Shown: positions 34,440 to 43,949 of the stretch, piece after piece | Position numbering within the stretch: the stretch's first letter is position 1 | Layout: every line of letters begins with the position of its first letter | From: Dichetophora obliterata | Lineage: Eukaryota > Arthropoda > Insecta > Diptera > Sciomyzidae | Direction: 5' to 3' | Assembly (NCBI GenBank): GCA_963920525.1 | Contig: OY986439.1 | Location: 31,196,319 to 31,260,318, forward strand | DNA: 64,000 bases | Notes under the pieces: generated by a model | What the model saw: only the letters and a program-made list of their open reading frames with translations | Told to the model about the DNA's origin: nothing | Database searches by the model: none | Made by a program: the position numbers and the translations under genes

Positions 34440-35113
34440 TTTTTTTAGACTAAACCAACGCTCAGGGTATGCACCCTATAAATGCGTAAGCATTGTGTTG
34501 ATTCGGAAGATGGGTGATAGTTAGTTGGAGGGTGGATAGATGGAGTAGTGTCGGTGAATATTTGTTTTAAACTTGCACAGCTCAAAACTGCCGGGAAACA
34601 CGCTCGCGGGGAGACTATTCCACAACTTAACCGTGCGACTAAAGAACGAATTATCACGGTAATGCGAGGTTCTATTGGACATCGACGCAATGGTAAAGGA
34701 GTGGGCTTGGACAGCTGCCCGAGTAGACCTGGGAAACACACGAGCTGGTGGAGTCAGGTCATGTATCTCCCTTGAACACTTCCCATGGTAATACCCATAA
34801 GAAGGCTTAGGCAACTAACATTGCGGCGATGCCCAAGAGAGTTGAGAGAGGATGAAATACTTTCATCCCCTATCAAATATATCGCTCGACGTTGAATTCG
34901 ATCCAGAAGCTCCAAATAAGATCTTGAAGCCCCTGCCCAAATGTGCGAAGCCCCTGCCCAAAATCGTCTCAACCAATGATTTCGCAACGAGTTCGTTAAG
35001 ATTTTGGAAGCTTTAGTTTGCTGGGAAGTTCTTATACTCTTGACACACTTAATTATATGCATTGGGAACACATTAAATGTTTTTTGAAGAAATCGCATTA
35101 AACCAACAATCAA
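34440..35113 (-). pseudogene. Non-LTR RT thumb/C-terminal fragment
   Basis: On the minus strand: SYLELLDRIQRRAIYLIGDE, SLGHRRNVSCLSLL, YGYYHGKCSREIHDL, PRSTRAAVQAH and FFSRTVKLWNSLPASVFP, then a stop and an A-rich tail near 34,440-34,450. These are the C-terminal motifs of a CR1/L2-like RT; the exact clade is unsure. A 15-17 bp duplication (GCCCCTGCCCAAATGTGCGA region) near 34,930-34,965 adds residues. Everything upstream of the thumb is missing. Confidence 0.75.
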
Positions 35114-35164
35114 TGCACTGTTTATTCGATTTATTCGCGACCGGTTGTTTCAAAAACAAGACTT

Positions 35165-35735
35165 CCCAGAAAAAAAAGTGCTTCCAAAAGACAGTAAATT
35201 GGAAGGGAAAGTCTTGAATTCTTTCCTTTTCACTTTCATACCCAGAAGGTATTCTTTTAACATATGCATGTCATAGGGAGGGATGCTTTCCTTAGTCTTC
35301 TCTAGAAGTGTTTCCAGAATTTTTTTCAATGGAAGATTTCTTTGAGCCCTTAAATGAAAGGATTCTAGTAGGTGTTTTTGAGGAGAACTTTGAGAAGGCA
35401 TTCCATGGAATGAAATGGTATTTGTGGTTAGTGGGGTTCAAAAAATTCCACGTAAAATATCCCTTTTCCCGATTTTCACGGCATGTTGGTGTTTAAAGTA
35501 GGAAGTGGTTGCGTTTTATAGGAGGTTTGAAAAAGTCCACGGTAAATAAAAAATACATCAAAAAAATAATTGAATTTAAATGCTATTTGAATGTCTTTGA
35601 GAAGTGGTTTTTGAGAATTCTTCTTGTAAGCACTTCTTGATAAGGCTTAGAAGAAGCACAATGGATCTATAGAATGTCTTCTGGAAGCAGTGTCCCTAAA
35701 AATGCGTGTCATATTTGTAACAAAATTTTGCTGGG
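35165..35735. mobile_element. CCCAGCAAA-family MITE, copy 1
   Basis: Ends CCCAGAAAAAAAAGTGCTTCC and AAATTTTGCTGGG are inverted over about 12 bases and flanked by TT on both sides. The interior contains ATTCCATGGAATGAAATGG and AAATATCCCTTTTCCCGATT, shared with 36,395 and 16,556. Length 571 bp. Small frames inside lack domains. This copy provides the empty-site control for the insertion in copy 2. Confidence 0.8.
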
Positions 35736-35738
35736 TTA

Positions 35739-36344
35739 TAGCGCATTCTTTTCTGGAAAAAAATTCAGCATTTTTTTCTGACCTCTTCAAGAATTCTGCA
35801 TTTTTTCCGTTCTTTTCTCAAAAAAAATGTTGAACTTAAAATAAATCGTGTTCTGTTCTCGAAAATATTAACCACAAAAGTATAACAAATGCAGAATTTT
35901 CTGACCTGTAAAATTCAAAGGTTCTGCATTCTGCACTCTCGTAATACCAACATAAAGACAAAATAAAATAATTTTGACATTAATATTTTGTGCTGTGACA
36001 ATTGTAAGAAGCAAAAAGTTGCAATTTTTAAAATTTTCTGAAATTGAATCGAATATATTTCTCAATAAAGTAGTTAGTTTAGATAAAACTGAACGGCTCG
36101 GTGAATATTTGATTGAATATTTGTTAAAAATTCTATGCAGTCCATACACTATGCATAACCTTAATCGTAAATACATAGGAATTTAAAACAAGAGTGCAGC
36201 CAATATCAAATTAGCAAAAAAATTTTGCATTTTTTCCGTTCTTTTCTCAAGTCAAAAGAGGTCAACATTCTGTCAATTCCGGTCAGAATCTAAAAAATGC
36301 TGTATTTTGTGAGGTTAGAAAATTCTTCAGAAAACAATGCGCTA
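35739..36344. mobile_element. 606-bp element with TAGCGCATT ends
   Basis: TTA at 35,736-35,738 and 36,345-36,347 flanks inverted ends TAGCGCATTCTTTTCTG and AGAAAACAATGCGCTA. TTCTGCATTTTTTCC-like words repeat in both halves. The 3-bp TTA suggests a PIF/Harbinger-like MITE. A 102-codon minus-strand frame inside (35,868-36,176) has no recognised domain. Confidence 0.65.
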
Positions 36345-36989
36345 TTAATTTCAAAAATGAAGACTATTGTAACAAATATTTTTTATTGAAAGTTCCCAGC
36401 AAAAAAAGTGCTTCCAAAGAATGCTTCAAGAAGAAGTCTTGAATTCCATCCCTTGCACTTTCAAACCCAGAAGGCATTCTTTAAGCATATGCATGTCATT
36501 GGAGGAATGCTTTCCTTAATCTTCTCTAGAAGTGCTTCCAGAATTTTTCAATGGAAGATTTCTTTCAGCCCTGACATGAAAGGAGTCTAGTAGATGTTTT
36601 TGAGGAGAACTTTAAGAAGGCATTTCATGGAATGAAATGGTATTTGTGGTTAGTGGAGTTTAAAAAATTCCACGGAAAATATCCCTTTTCCCGATTTTCA
36701 CGACATTTTGGTATTTGAAGTAGGAAGTGGTTGCGTTTTGTTGGGGGTTTGAAAAATCTCACGGCAAATATGTAAAACATATATTATGTATTATAATATA
36801 TTTAAATTTTTTTTTGCATTAATTGAATTTAAATGCTATTTGAATGTCTTTAAGAAGTGGTTTATGAGAATGCTTGAAAACATTTTTTGATAGGGCTAAT
36901 AAGAAGCACAATTGGATCTATAGAATGTCTTCCGAATGCAGTGTCTCTGAGAATGCATGTCACATTTCACAGAAAAAACAAATTTAATG

Positions 36990-37311
36990 AACAGCGTACG
37001 TTAAAATTAATTCATTGATTTTAATGAAAAAATCATTGAATTTTAATGAATTGCTCATAGTTTTTAACGTACTGTTCATTGAAATCAATGAAGTTATATT
37101 CATTAAAAATGTCTAAATAAATATCAATGATTTGTTTTCATTATTTTAATGGACTTTTCATTGATATCAATGCAAAGTACATTGATTCCAGTTGTAAATC
37201 AAGTTTTAACGAACCATGCATTGATTTTTAATGAACAGTTCATTAAATTTAATGTTTAGGTCTTTAAATGCAATGCATAGTTCATTAAATTCAATGTACA
37301 ATTCATTGAAT
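36990..37311. repeat. Left subterminal array (first segment)
   Basis: Repeated GTTCATTGAATTTAATG-like units of about 20-24 bp, diverged among themselves. The array continues after the SINE at 37,677-37,860, where units such as ATAGTTCATTGAATTCAATG are more regular. Confidence 0.8.
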
Positions 37312-37321
37312 TTAATGTATA

Positions 37322-37666
37322 AAAAAATAAAAAAAATAAACTGGCCATTTCAACCCTTGGAAGGACTTTGACCTGGCTTCTATTGATCAATTGTGTTGTG
37401 CGTGTTATTAAATGTTTGATCACAAATGACCGAGAACTGGACCTAAGTGTTTTATGCCGACTCCGAACGGCTTATGTTCTCAAGAAGCTTTACATGGCAA
37501 TTTTTACTCTCTGAGGTTTGCCATTGTCTGCAGAGAGATGAAGACCGAACAGAAAAATTAATTCAATTGAAAAAACTTTTCTTTCTGAGCTGGAATTGCA
37601 CCCGGGCTACCGCGGTTCTTTGGCTTAGGGGCCACGCACTTTACCCACTAGGCTACGGTCGCCACG
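37322..37666 (-). mobile_element. tRNA-derived SINE, family B, copy 2
   Basis: TTAATGTATA flanks it at 37,312-37,321 and 37,667-37,676. On the minus strand it starts GTGGCGACCGTAGCCTAGTG with a tRNA-like head and shares the body words TAAAAATTGCCATGTAAAG and GGAGTCGGCATAAAAC with copy 1 at 4,680. Flanking and interior are clear enough to define a 345-bp insertion. It is nested in the left array of the CACTA-like element. Confidence 0.85.
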
Positions 37667-37966
37667 TTAATGTATAGTTCATTGAATTTAATGTATAGTT
37701 CATTGAATTCAGTGTATTGTTCATTGATTTCAAAATAGAGTTCATTAAATTCAATGCATAGTTCATTGAATTCAATGTATAGTTCATTAAATTCAATGCA
37801 TAGTTCAATAAGTTCAATGTATTCAGTTCATTAAATTCAATGTATATTAATTTATTCCCTTCCCAATTTTGTTTGAAGTGAAACGCGAAGTTGTGAAGTC
37901 GTGTGGCAATTGTGTGTGTAAATTTTAGATAAAAGGTGATAATAAATTAAATTAAAAGTGAAGAAA

Positions 37967-38880
37967 ATGTTGTGCTTTGAATGTAAAAGAAAATTTAAAT
38001 CTGTTGAATTACTATTAGTACATATAAAAAAAAATCATATCATATCTGCTAATAGTGTTTACCGCAGTTGCAATGAAATTTGCAATCTAGTATTTAGTAA
38101 TTTTTCAGCCTTTAAAAAACATTTTTTAAAAAGAACGTGTTGTGCATAGTCTTGATACAAAAACAAAAAAAAATTGCTAATTACTAATCGTAATCGCAAT
38201 TTAACAGCTGTCATATAATTGAACGAAAAAAGATTTCATTAAATTAAAAATATATATATTATATTCATTTACAATATCTTCTAGTTTGAAAAAGATTTCT
38301 CCGTCACTTTCGGAAATATACCTGGCATTTTAAGTGACTGCTGCCATCATTTTCAAAAAATGTTTACATTTTTAAAGGATGAAAACCACATAAAAGATAA
38401 AGCTGTGCGGGCAAAGTTGGCAGAAATTAAAGATTTCACTAATTACAGTGGTAAGCTTAATTTTTCTCGAGGCTAAATAAATAAATAGTTATTTTTTTCA
38501 ATTAATATCTTTCCAGACAGTACTGCTATGAAACTTCTTTGGGGCCTTCATGGGCATTTGGTGTCCACTCAAAAAGTATGCAGTAAGGACAACTTTGGAT
38601 AAAAACTTTCCTAAAGCATACAATTACCAGTTCCCAAGAGGCATTCGTTTTTGTTGGAAGCAGCATCCAGGAAGTCGAGGAGCATATTGAGTTTTTTTAA
38701 ACTAAAGGCAAAAATACTCAACCATTATTCCTTGCTGTTGGAGAGAAGAACTTCTCCTCATTCCAACAATTTTATGTGTTCATGGATGGTGTAAAATTTT
38801 AATTTGATAGTTTTATTAGAGCCGTAGATGTGTGCTTTAAAATTTTTCAATTATTTCAATTAAAATATCTTGCGGCATGC
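37967..38880 (+). pseudogene. Decayed multi-exon zinc-finger gene of the CACTA-like element
   Basis: First open block 37,967-38,149 starts ATG after an A-rich leader and encodes 60 residues: one C2H2 finger (CFECKRKF...HIKKNH, C-x2-C-x12-H-x4-H) and a second C2HC-like finger (CNEIC...HFLKRTC). A second open block, about 38,284-38,448, gives NIPGILSDCCHHFQKM and ends at GTAAGC; a 68-bp intron-like segment closes with TTTCCAG near 38,518. Exon 3 gives MKLLWGLHGHL and, after frame changes, AFVFVGSSIQEVEEHIEFF, FLAVGE, FMDGVKF and CFKIFQLFQLKY, with in-frame stops. A C2H2 amino end plus such a carboxyl end recalls uncharacterised animal proteins; function unknown. Confidence 0.55.
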
Positions 38881-39029
38881 ACTCTCGTGTGAGAGTTTAT
38901 TCCCGTATATTTTTATAAATTTAAAAACTATTCAAAATCTTCGAAAATTTGTATATTAATTGACTCTTTAAAATAAAAAAATATTGTTTAAATTGTAATT
39001 ATTTCTTTATTTTAAAAATGTTTAGAGAG

Positions 39030-39690
39030 GGATTAACAAATAATTCGTTGAATTTAATGTATAGATCATTCATTTCGATGAACTAAATACATTAAATTTA
39101 ATGAAATATACATGGAATTCAATGAACTGCATACATTAAATTTAATGAACTGCACATTGAATCCAATAAACTAAATAAATTAAATTCAATGAACTTAATA
39201 CATTTAAAGCAATGAAATAAACACTAAAATCAATGAACTATACATTGGATTCAATGAACTATACATTAAATTCAATGAATTATGCATTGAATTCAATGAA
39301 CTATACATTGAATTCAATGAACTATACATTGAATTCAAGGAACTATACATTGAATTCAAGGAACTATACATTAAATTCAATGAACTATACATTGAATTTA
39401 ATGTACTACACATTGAATTTAATGAACCTTACATTGAATTCAATGAACTTTTCATTAAATTCAATGAAAAAATCATTAATTTTGGCATTTTTTTAATGAA
39501 CGTGTTCATTAAATTCAATGAAGTGTACATTGATATTCAAGGAACCATTCATTGAAAATCACTAAGGTTAATGAAATATTCATTGAAGTATGAAGAAAAT
39601 TCATTGAAATCAATGATCACAGTTCATTGGACCAAAATCAATGAATAATTCATTGAAATTAATGCACCTTTTTATTAATATAATGTACCT
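39030..39690. repeat. Right subterminal array of the CACTA-like element
   Basis: At least fifteen units of TGAACTATACATTGAATTCAA type, about 21 bp each near 39,233-39,440, reverse-oriented to the left array. Because 21 is a multiple of three, both strands show spurious repeat proteins here. Confidence 0.9.
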
Positions 39691-40006
39691 TTTTGGTTCA
39701 GTGTTGTATCATAAATTTTGCTGGGTTATTACTAAAAGACTAATTAAAGTACAGACGACGAAATAAACTTGTGTTTCTTTTATATTGGTTTTTATATAAA
39801 AATTTCATTGGGATTTTTCGTAGTTTTTTTTTCTTTGCGTGGGATTTTCGTGGTTATTTTAAATTTACGTGGAATTTTTTGTGTTTTTTTTTTAATTGCG
39901 ATGAGATTTTTTTGTCAATTTTATACCATGGGAATTTTCGTGGTTATTTATTTTTGTTATTGTGGGAAAAGGTTTTTTTCGTGGGAATTTGAGGTGTAAA
40001 GCGTAC

Positions 40007-40397
40007 TTAGGAACATACGGCCTAAAAAGATTTATGGAATGCATTAAGCTAACAAAAATATATCTAGGAATCATCACAGGATGTAGGTAAGGTCGCTAAC
40101 AGGTCGCTGTAGGTAAAACTATCACTTCACTGAACTGGTAATTCTGAGTGATGGCACATGTAGGTTTTGCATGGAAGACGAAGAATCTGCGATGCACATT
40201 CTTGGACAGTGTACCGCACTTGTTTAAGAAAGACATAAATATCTTTGTTACCACATAATACCAGAAAATTCATTGAAATCAAGAGATATAGGGAGTATAT
40301 TAGCTTTTAGCTCAGAGATTGGACTAAAAGAAGTTCTTTAGTTCCATGAAAGGGCACAATAGATCTGAAGGTAGCAGTCCAAATCCCAACAATTACA
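40007..40397 (+). mobile_element. I/LOA-like copy 3, part 4 (3' end)
   Basis: The frame GLKRFMECIKLTKIYLGIITG leads to a zinc-knuckle-like tail (CRFCMEDEESAMHILGQC) and SSEIGLKEVL, followed by the 3' UTR words GGGCACAATAGATCT and a tail ACAATTACAATAATAAT. The end coincides with the TSD of the next hAT-like element. Confidence 0.8.
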
Positions 40398-40405
40398 ATA
40401 ATAAT

Positions 40406-41318
40406 CAGGGCTCGGATTTTGATGACCTAAAAAACTGCACAAAATGTCCTAAAAAAATTTCCAAAATTACCTAAAAACTACAGAAAATGACCTAAAAACT
40501 GACAAAAATGACCTAAAACACGCAAACAATCACATAGAAAATAAACAAAAGATAAAGCTTTAAAAATAAAGAATTACTAAACTTAAAATTTATTTAAATA
40601 TAATTTTTATACATAGTGTTACACTATATTACAAGGTACATTTTTAAGTCCTTAAAATTGAAAGACGATTTTGCCAGACAATCGCAAAATATTTTTGCAA
40701 ACAGCAAAACTTCTTTCTACTTCTGCACTGACAAGAGGAACACATATAATAGACGATATGTCATCGGATGTAAGTTCCTCTTCTAATTTCATAGTATTAA
40801 AATTTTTACATAAAATTTTAATACTATTTTATTAGAGCATAAAAATAAAGTTAATGAAAAGTAGCATATCCTGAGTTATAACACCTGTTTTATATTTTTA
40901 CATACCCTTTTTTCAGTTTCACCACGCGCAGATCTTTTTTTTACCAAGGTTTATAAACAATGCTACTATTTTTTCGATAGGTAATATTTTTGATTGACGA
41001 GACTCTATTGTTAAAGGGATATGTTTAAAAATTTGCATTTTTACATTTTTTACTACGTAAATAAACAAAAAATGCTCTAAAAACTTAAAATGTCCAAAAA
41101 TGACCGTAAATATCTCAAAAATCGCATAAAATTACCAAAAAATGCCCTGAATCTAGTAAAAATGACCTGAAAACTAAAACTGTTGAAAATGACGAAAAAA
41201 TGACGTAAAAGCTTATCATATTTGGAATTTATGAAACATAAATGGACGTTCTAAACAACCAGGATATGTCTAAGAAGCAGCAGAAAAAAGATGACAAGTC
41301 ATCGAAATCCTAGCCCTG
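40406..41318. mobile_element. hAT element, deletion derivative
   Basis: ATAATAAT is duplicated at 40,398-40,405 and 41,319-41,326. Ends CAGGGCTCGGATTTTGATGA and TCATCGAAATCCTAGCCCTG are inverted over about 20 bases. Both sides repeat AAAATGACCTAAAAAC. The minus strand retains a fragment of the transposase C-terminus. It is inserted into the A-rich tail of the I/LOA-like copy. Confidence 0.85.
40674..40792 (-). pseudogene. hAT transposase C-terminal (hATC) fragment
   Basis: A 39-codon open stretch on the minus strand contains ICVPLVSAEVERSFAVCKN, which matches the conserved hATC pattern (P-x-S-A-x-x-ERSFS) of the dimerisation region. It shows that the element derives from an autonomous hAT. 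The rest of the transposase is gone. Confidence 0.75.
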
Positions 41319-41934
41319 ATAATAATAATATAGAATAGAGATTGAAATTTTGCTTGTTATTCTTCTCTCTCGAGCTTGAAATATGTTAAAGAAACGATTT
41401 CAAGTTACTTGAAAGGAGTTCGGAAACAGATCTTATAATTTTATTGAAAGCCAAGAATAGAAAACCTGGCTTTGAGCGGGCTTCTATTTTAAATATCCCT
41501 CTAAAACAAGGCATCTCTTTTGCAAATATTGCTTTTGGTGTCTATCCTGAAATCTTCTTAGAACGTGTGATCCGATACGCATGAGTGGTGTTTTGGTGAT
41601 AACTTATGATTATATTTGCTCATATCTCTAAATTATGTGCCAAGATACAGCTTTAGAAGTGTAGAAATTGCTAGAAAGGTACCACGTATTGCTTTCTAAT
41701 ACTTAAAACAATCTATTTGGTCATTAATTCTAATAACATTTACCCATATTTCTTATTTTTTTGCTTCAGTAATTATCAAAATATCGTTGTGGTTGTATGC
41801 GAAGTATAACGTGTTTTTATTTTTATTCCCATTTATTTTAGCATTTTAAGCTATTATGCTACTTACATACTAATTTCTTTAAGTTTTTTCTCTGAAATCA
41901 ATAAATCATACTTCATTGTGTTCTACATATGGGC

Positions 41935-42290
41935 AAACCCACAGAAAAGTCAACCGTGACCAAAATATTAAAACTTATTAAAAACGTATTATTTTATGAT
42001 ATTATCTAAACATTTTTATTTTATTAATTTAAGCAACTTTTACATAAATTAATTTATCATGATGATGGAATCGCCTGCACTGTTTCACAAATGTAGTTTT
42101 TCTTTTTCGTAAATGTTTAGTAAATGTTTTGTAAATATTTTTGTTTCAGTAAAAATGGAAGACATTGGCTAAAGATGATGAAAAAATGGAAAAAAACTAC
42201 GAAATTATATAATTAATTAACTTTCAGCATACTTAATTACCCAATTCAACTACAATCGAAAAATTAGTGACGTCCGATACGTAACGTCCG
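41935..42290. repeat. Interspersed repeat, copy 1 (pair with 58,455)
   Basis: Shares with 58,455-58,850 the ordered words ACAGAAAAGTC(A/T)ACCGTGAC, AAAACTTATTAAAAAC, CATGATGAT, CTGCACTGTT, CGTAAATGTTTAGTAAAT and TTACCCAATT. Divergence is moderate. No coding region or terminal repeats are visible, so the family type is unknown. Confidence 0.7.
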
Positions 42291-42299
42291 AACAAATAA

Positions 42300-43155
42300 A
42301 ATTGTTAACTGTGACTTTAAAAATACGATATTTGAGATGGTGTTGGTCTTTTTTAAATTATTTTATTTGCAATTTTTTTTTTCCTTAAGACTTTCGGGGC
42401 GCAGAAATATTCTAAGTTCGAGTTTTTGCCTTACAAGTACTTTCCTTTTAGTAACGTCTGAATGCACGAAAAAAGTAGCAAATTTAAAGTAACCTGCAGG
42501 ATGTTATAATTATTATAAATTATACTCATGAAGAGCTATTTAACCAGATATATCTTAGTTAATAAAATGGTTAATAAAATTTGAGAAATTTATGTAAAAT
42601 GTATGCGAATGTAATGTCCGAACGCTAGGATATTTATCCATATGTACATAAAAAGAAGATATGAAGAAAATTGTACCAAATTAAAAATACGACTGATAGT
42701 GTTCATAGGGTTCTTGAAAGATTTTATACTTTTTTCTTAAACATATTTAAATATTATTTTAATATATCAGTTAAGCCAAGACTGCCAAAAAATTCTTTTA
42801 AAGCATTTGATTTAATCAAATAGGCTTATTTTTGTGTACCTATGTGTCTTGAAAGTTTTTTAATCCTCTTTTATTATAAATGTATCTTGAAGATTTAAAC
42901 ACAGGTGGGAATTGCTTTGAAGATTTGTTTCAACGTTCGGTAAATTTAATTGTCACCGAACAACGGGACTGAGCGTTTTTATAAACCGAAATTTTAGAAA
43001 ACTAATGTCTTTAGAAGATGTTGTACAATACATTAGAAAAAGTTTAACGTCAGTCTGACGAATAGCTTAGGAGCTTACTCGTAACACACACAATATATGC
43101 AGGCAAATTTTCATTCTTTTTTTTTTTGGTATTAGTGGATATATTTATACGGATG
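42300..43155. other. AT-rich DNA without gene
   Basis: Three AACGTCCGAA- or AATGTCCGAA-like words near 42,283, 42,451 and 42,612 stand out; otherwise nothing is recognised. Confidence 0.5.
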
Positions 43156-43157
43156 TA

Positions 43158-43583
43158 TTGGGTCGTTCGGAAAGTAAATTAATTTTTTCCCAACAAAAGA
43201 CTTAATTTTATTTTTTCACAGCCAACTTCACACTAAAACCTACTGATATAGTAAGGCTTGCTTGCGAAAAATTTCGATTAATTCTGAGCAGTAGATAGTT
43301 TTTGGTTAGTGCCTTTTAAAATTGGAAAGTGATAAGCAGCATTTTCGGCATATTTCACTTTTTTACTATCGAAAAGATAGAAACGCTGTTCAAGCAAGAA
43401 AAATTATCAGATGTGTTTGGAGAAGATGCATTGACAGAACGCCAGTTCCAAAACTGGCGAGCAAAATTTCGATCCAGCAATTTTGATGTTGAAGATTTAC
43501 CACATTCTGGAAGACCAATTGAAGCTGATGAAGATACAATAAAGGCATGAATTGATGCAAACCGGTGAATAAAAACTCGTAAG
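43158..43583 (+). mobile_element. Mariner element, truncated after the N-terminal region
   Basis: It begins TTGGGTCGTTCGGAAAGT after a TA, like mariner TIRs. Coding follows in two frames: FRHISLFYYRKDRNAVQAR, then after a frameshift DVFGEDALTERQFQNWRAKF and DLPHSGRPIEADEDTIKA, the helix-turn-helix DNA-binding part of a mariner transposase (mellifera-like). The catalytic half is absent: a SINE starts at about 43,584. Confidence 0.8.
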
Positions 43584-43945
43584 GTCGCTTGTCGGCCTTT
43601 GTAGTCTAGTAGAGAGTGCGTTAGACTATCAACCCAGAGGTCCCTGGTTCGAATCCGGGTTCGGGTATGGTTCTTTTCACTTTCTTTGTTCTTTCCTACT
43701 TTTAAGAAAAATACCCACAACTCATTTGTGGAAAATGTGGAATTAAAGGACAGGAACAACTAAGGGCTCGGTTAAAAGCAATTCAAATTGTCTTTCACGG
43801 CTGTTTCGCCTAATCAATAATTCACTCATGGTTCCAATCAATTCCTCTAAAATAATCTATGCCTTTCCTTTCAGGTCAAAGACCAAATCTTGTTTGTATA
43901 AGGCGCATGCCTTGGTTCTTTGATCCTCTTAAAAAATAAAAAAAA
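43584..43945 (+). mobile_element. tRNA-derived SINE, family A, copy 2
   Basis: Head GGCCTTTGTAGTCTAGTAGA with B-box GGTTCGAATCC, body with GGAATTAAAGGAC, AATTGTCTTTCACGGCTGTT and GTATAAGGCGCATGCCTTGG, ending in an A-rich tail. It matches the minus-strand copy at 17,648 along its length. It follows directly on the mariner fragment. Confidence 0.85.
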
Positions 43946-43949
43946 AAAT

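Larger units (their letters stand above)
36968..39703 (+). mobile_element. CACTA-like element with inverted TTCATTGAAT arrays and a zinc-finger gene
   Basis: Left end CACAGAAAAAAC and right end (reverse complement) CACTGAACCAAAAA are similar, and TT is duplicated (36,966-36,967; 39,704-39,705). Comparison with the empty site in the 35,165 copy (CATATTTGTAAC) fixes both borders. The left array (36,990-37,311 and 37,677-37,860) and right array (39,030-39,690) are built from TTCATTGAATTTAATGTATA-type units in opposite orientation. Between them lies a decayed multi-exon gene with zinc-finger motifs. A SINE (37,322-37,666) sits in the left array. CACTR ends and a 2-bp duplication suggest the CMC/EnSpm group; no DDE transposase is visible. 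Confidence 0.75.
36395..39725. mobile_element. CCCAGCAAA-family MITE, copy 2, split
   Basis: Same family as 35,165 with ends CCCAGCAAAAAAAGTGCTTCC and ATTTTGCTGGG, flanked by TT. It is split at 36,967 by the element 36,968-39,703. Without that insertion it is 593 bp and aligns end to end with copy 1. Confidence 0.85.
34171..40006. mobile_element. Large hAT-like insertion, heavily loaded with later insertions
   Basis: TTAGGAAC is duplicated at 34,163-34,170 and 40,007-40,014, and joining the two sides restores the retrotransposon frame (LLLGTYGLKRFMECIK). An 8-bp duplication suits hAT. End similarity is weak (GGTTGCCACCT against GCTTTACACCT). Its own sequence is probably 34,171-34,440 and 39,726-40,006, both rich in GTGGGATTTTT and TTACGTGG words; most of the rest is later insertions. 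No transposase was found. Confidence 0.6.

Noticed and set aside
36968..36990. RAG recombination-signal-like heptamer CACAG at the element end
   Set aside because: The third to seventh bases do not continue as CACAGTG, there is no spaced nonamer, and the TSD is 2 bp rather than the 5 bp of Transib.
39204..39496. Repeat proteins on both strands (MNYTLNS / MYSSLNS units)
   Set aside because: The frames arise from ~21-bp non-coding subterminal units whose length is a multiple of three.
43610..43670. Functional tRNA gene
   Set aside because: The same head plus unrelated body occurs at 17,648-18,053, so it is a SINE.
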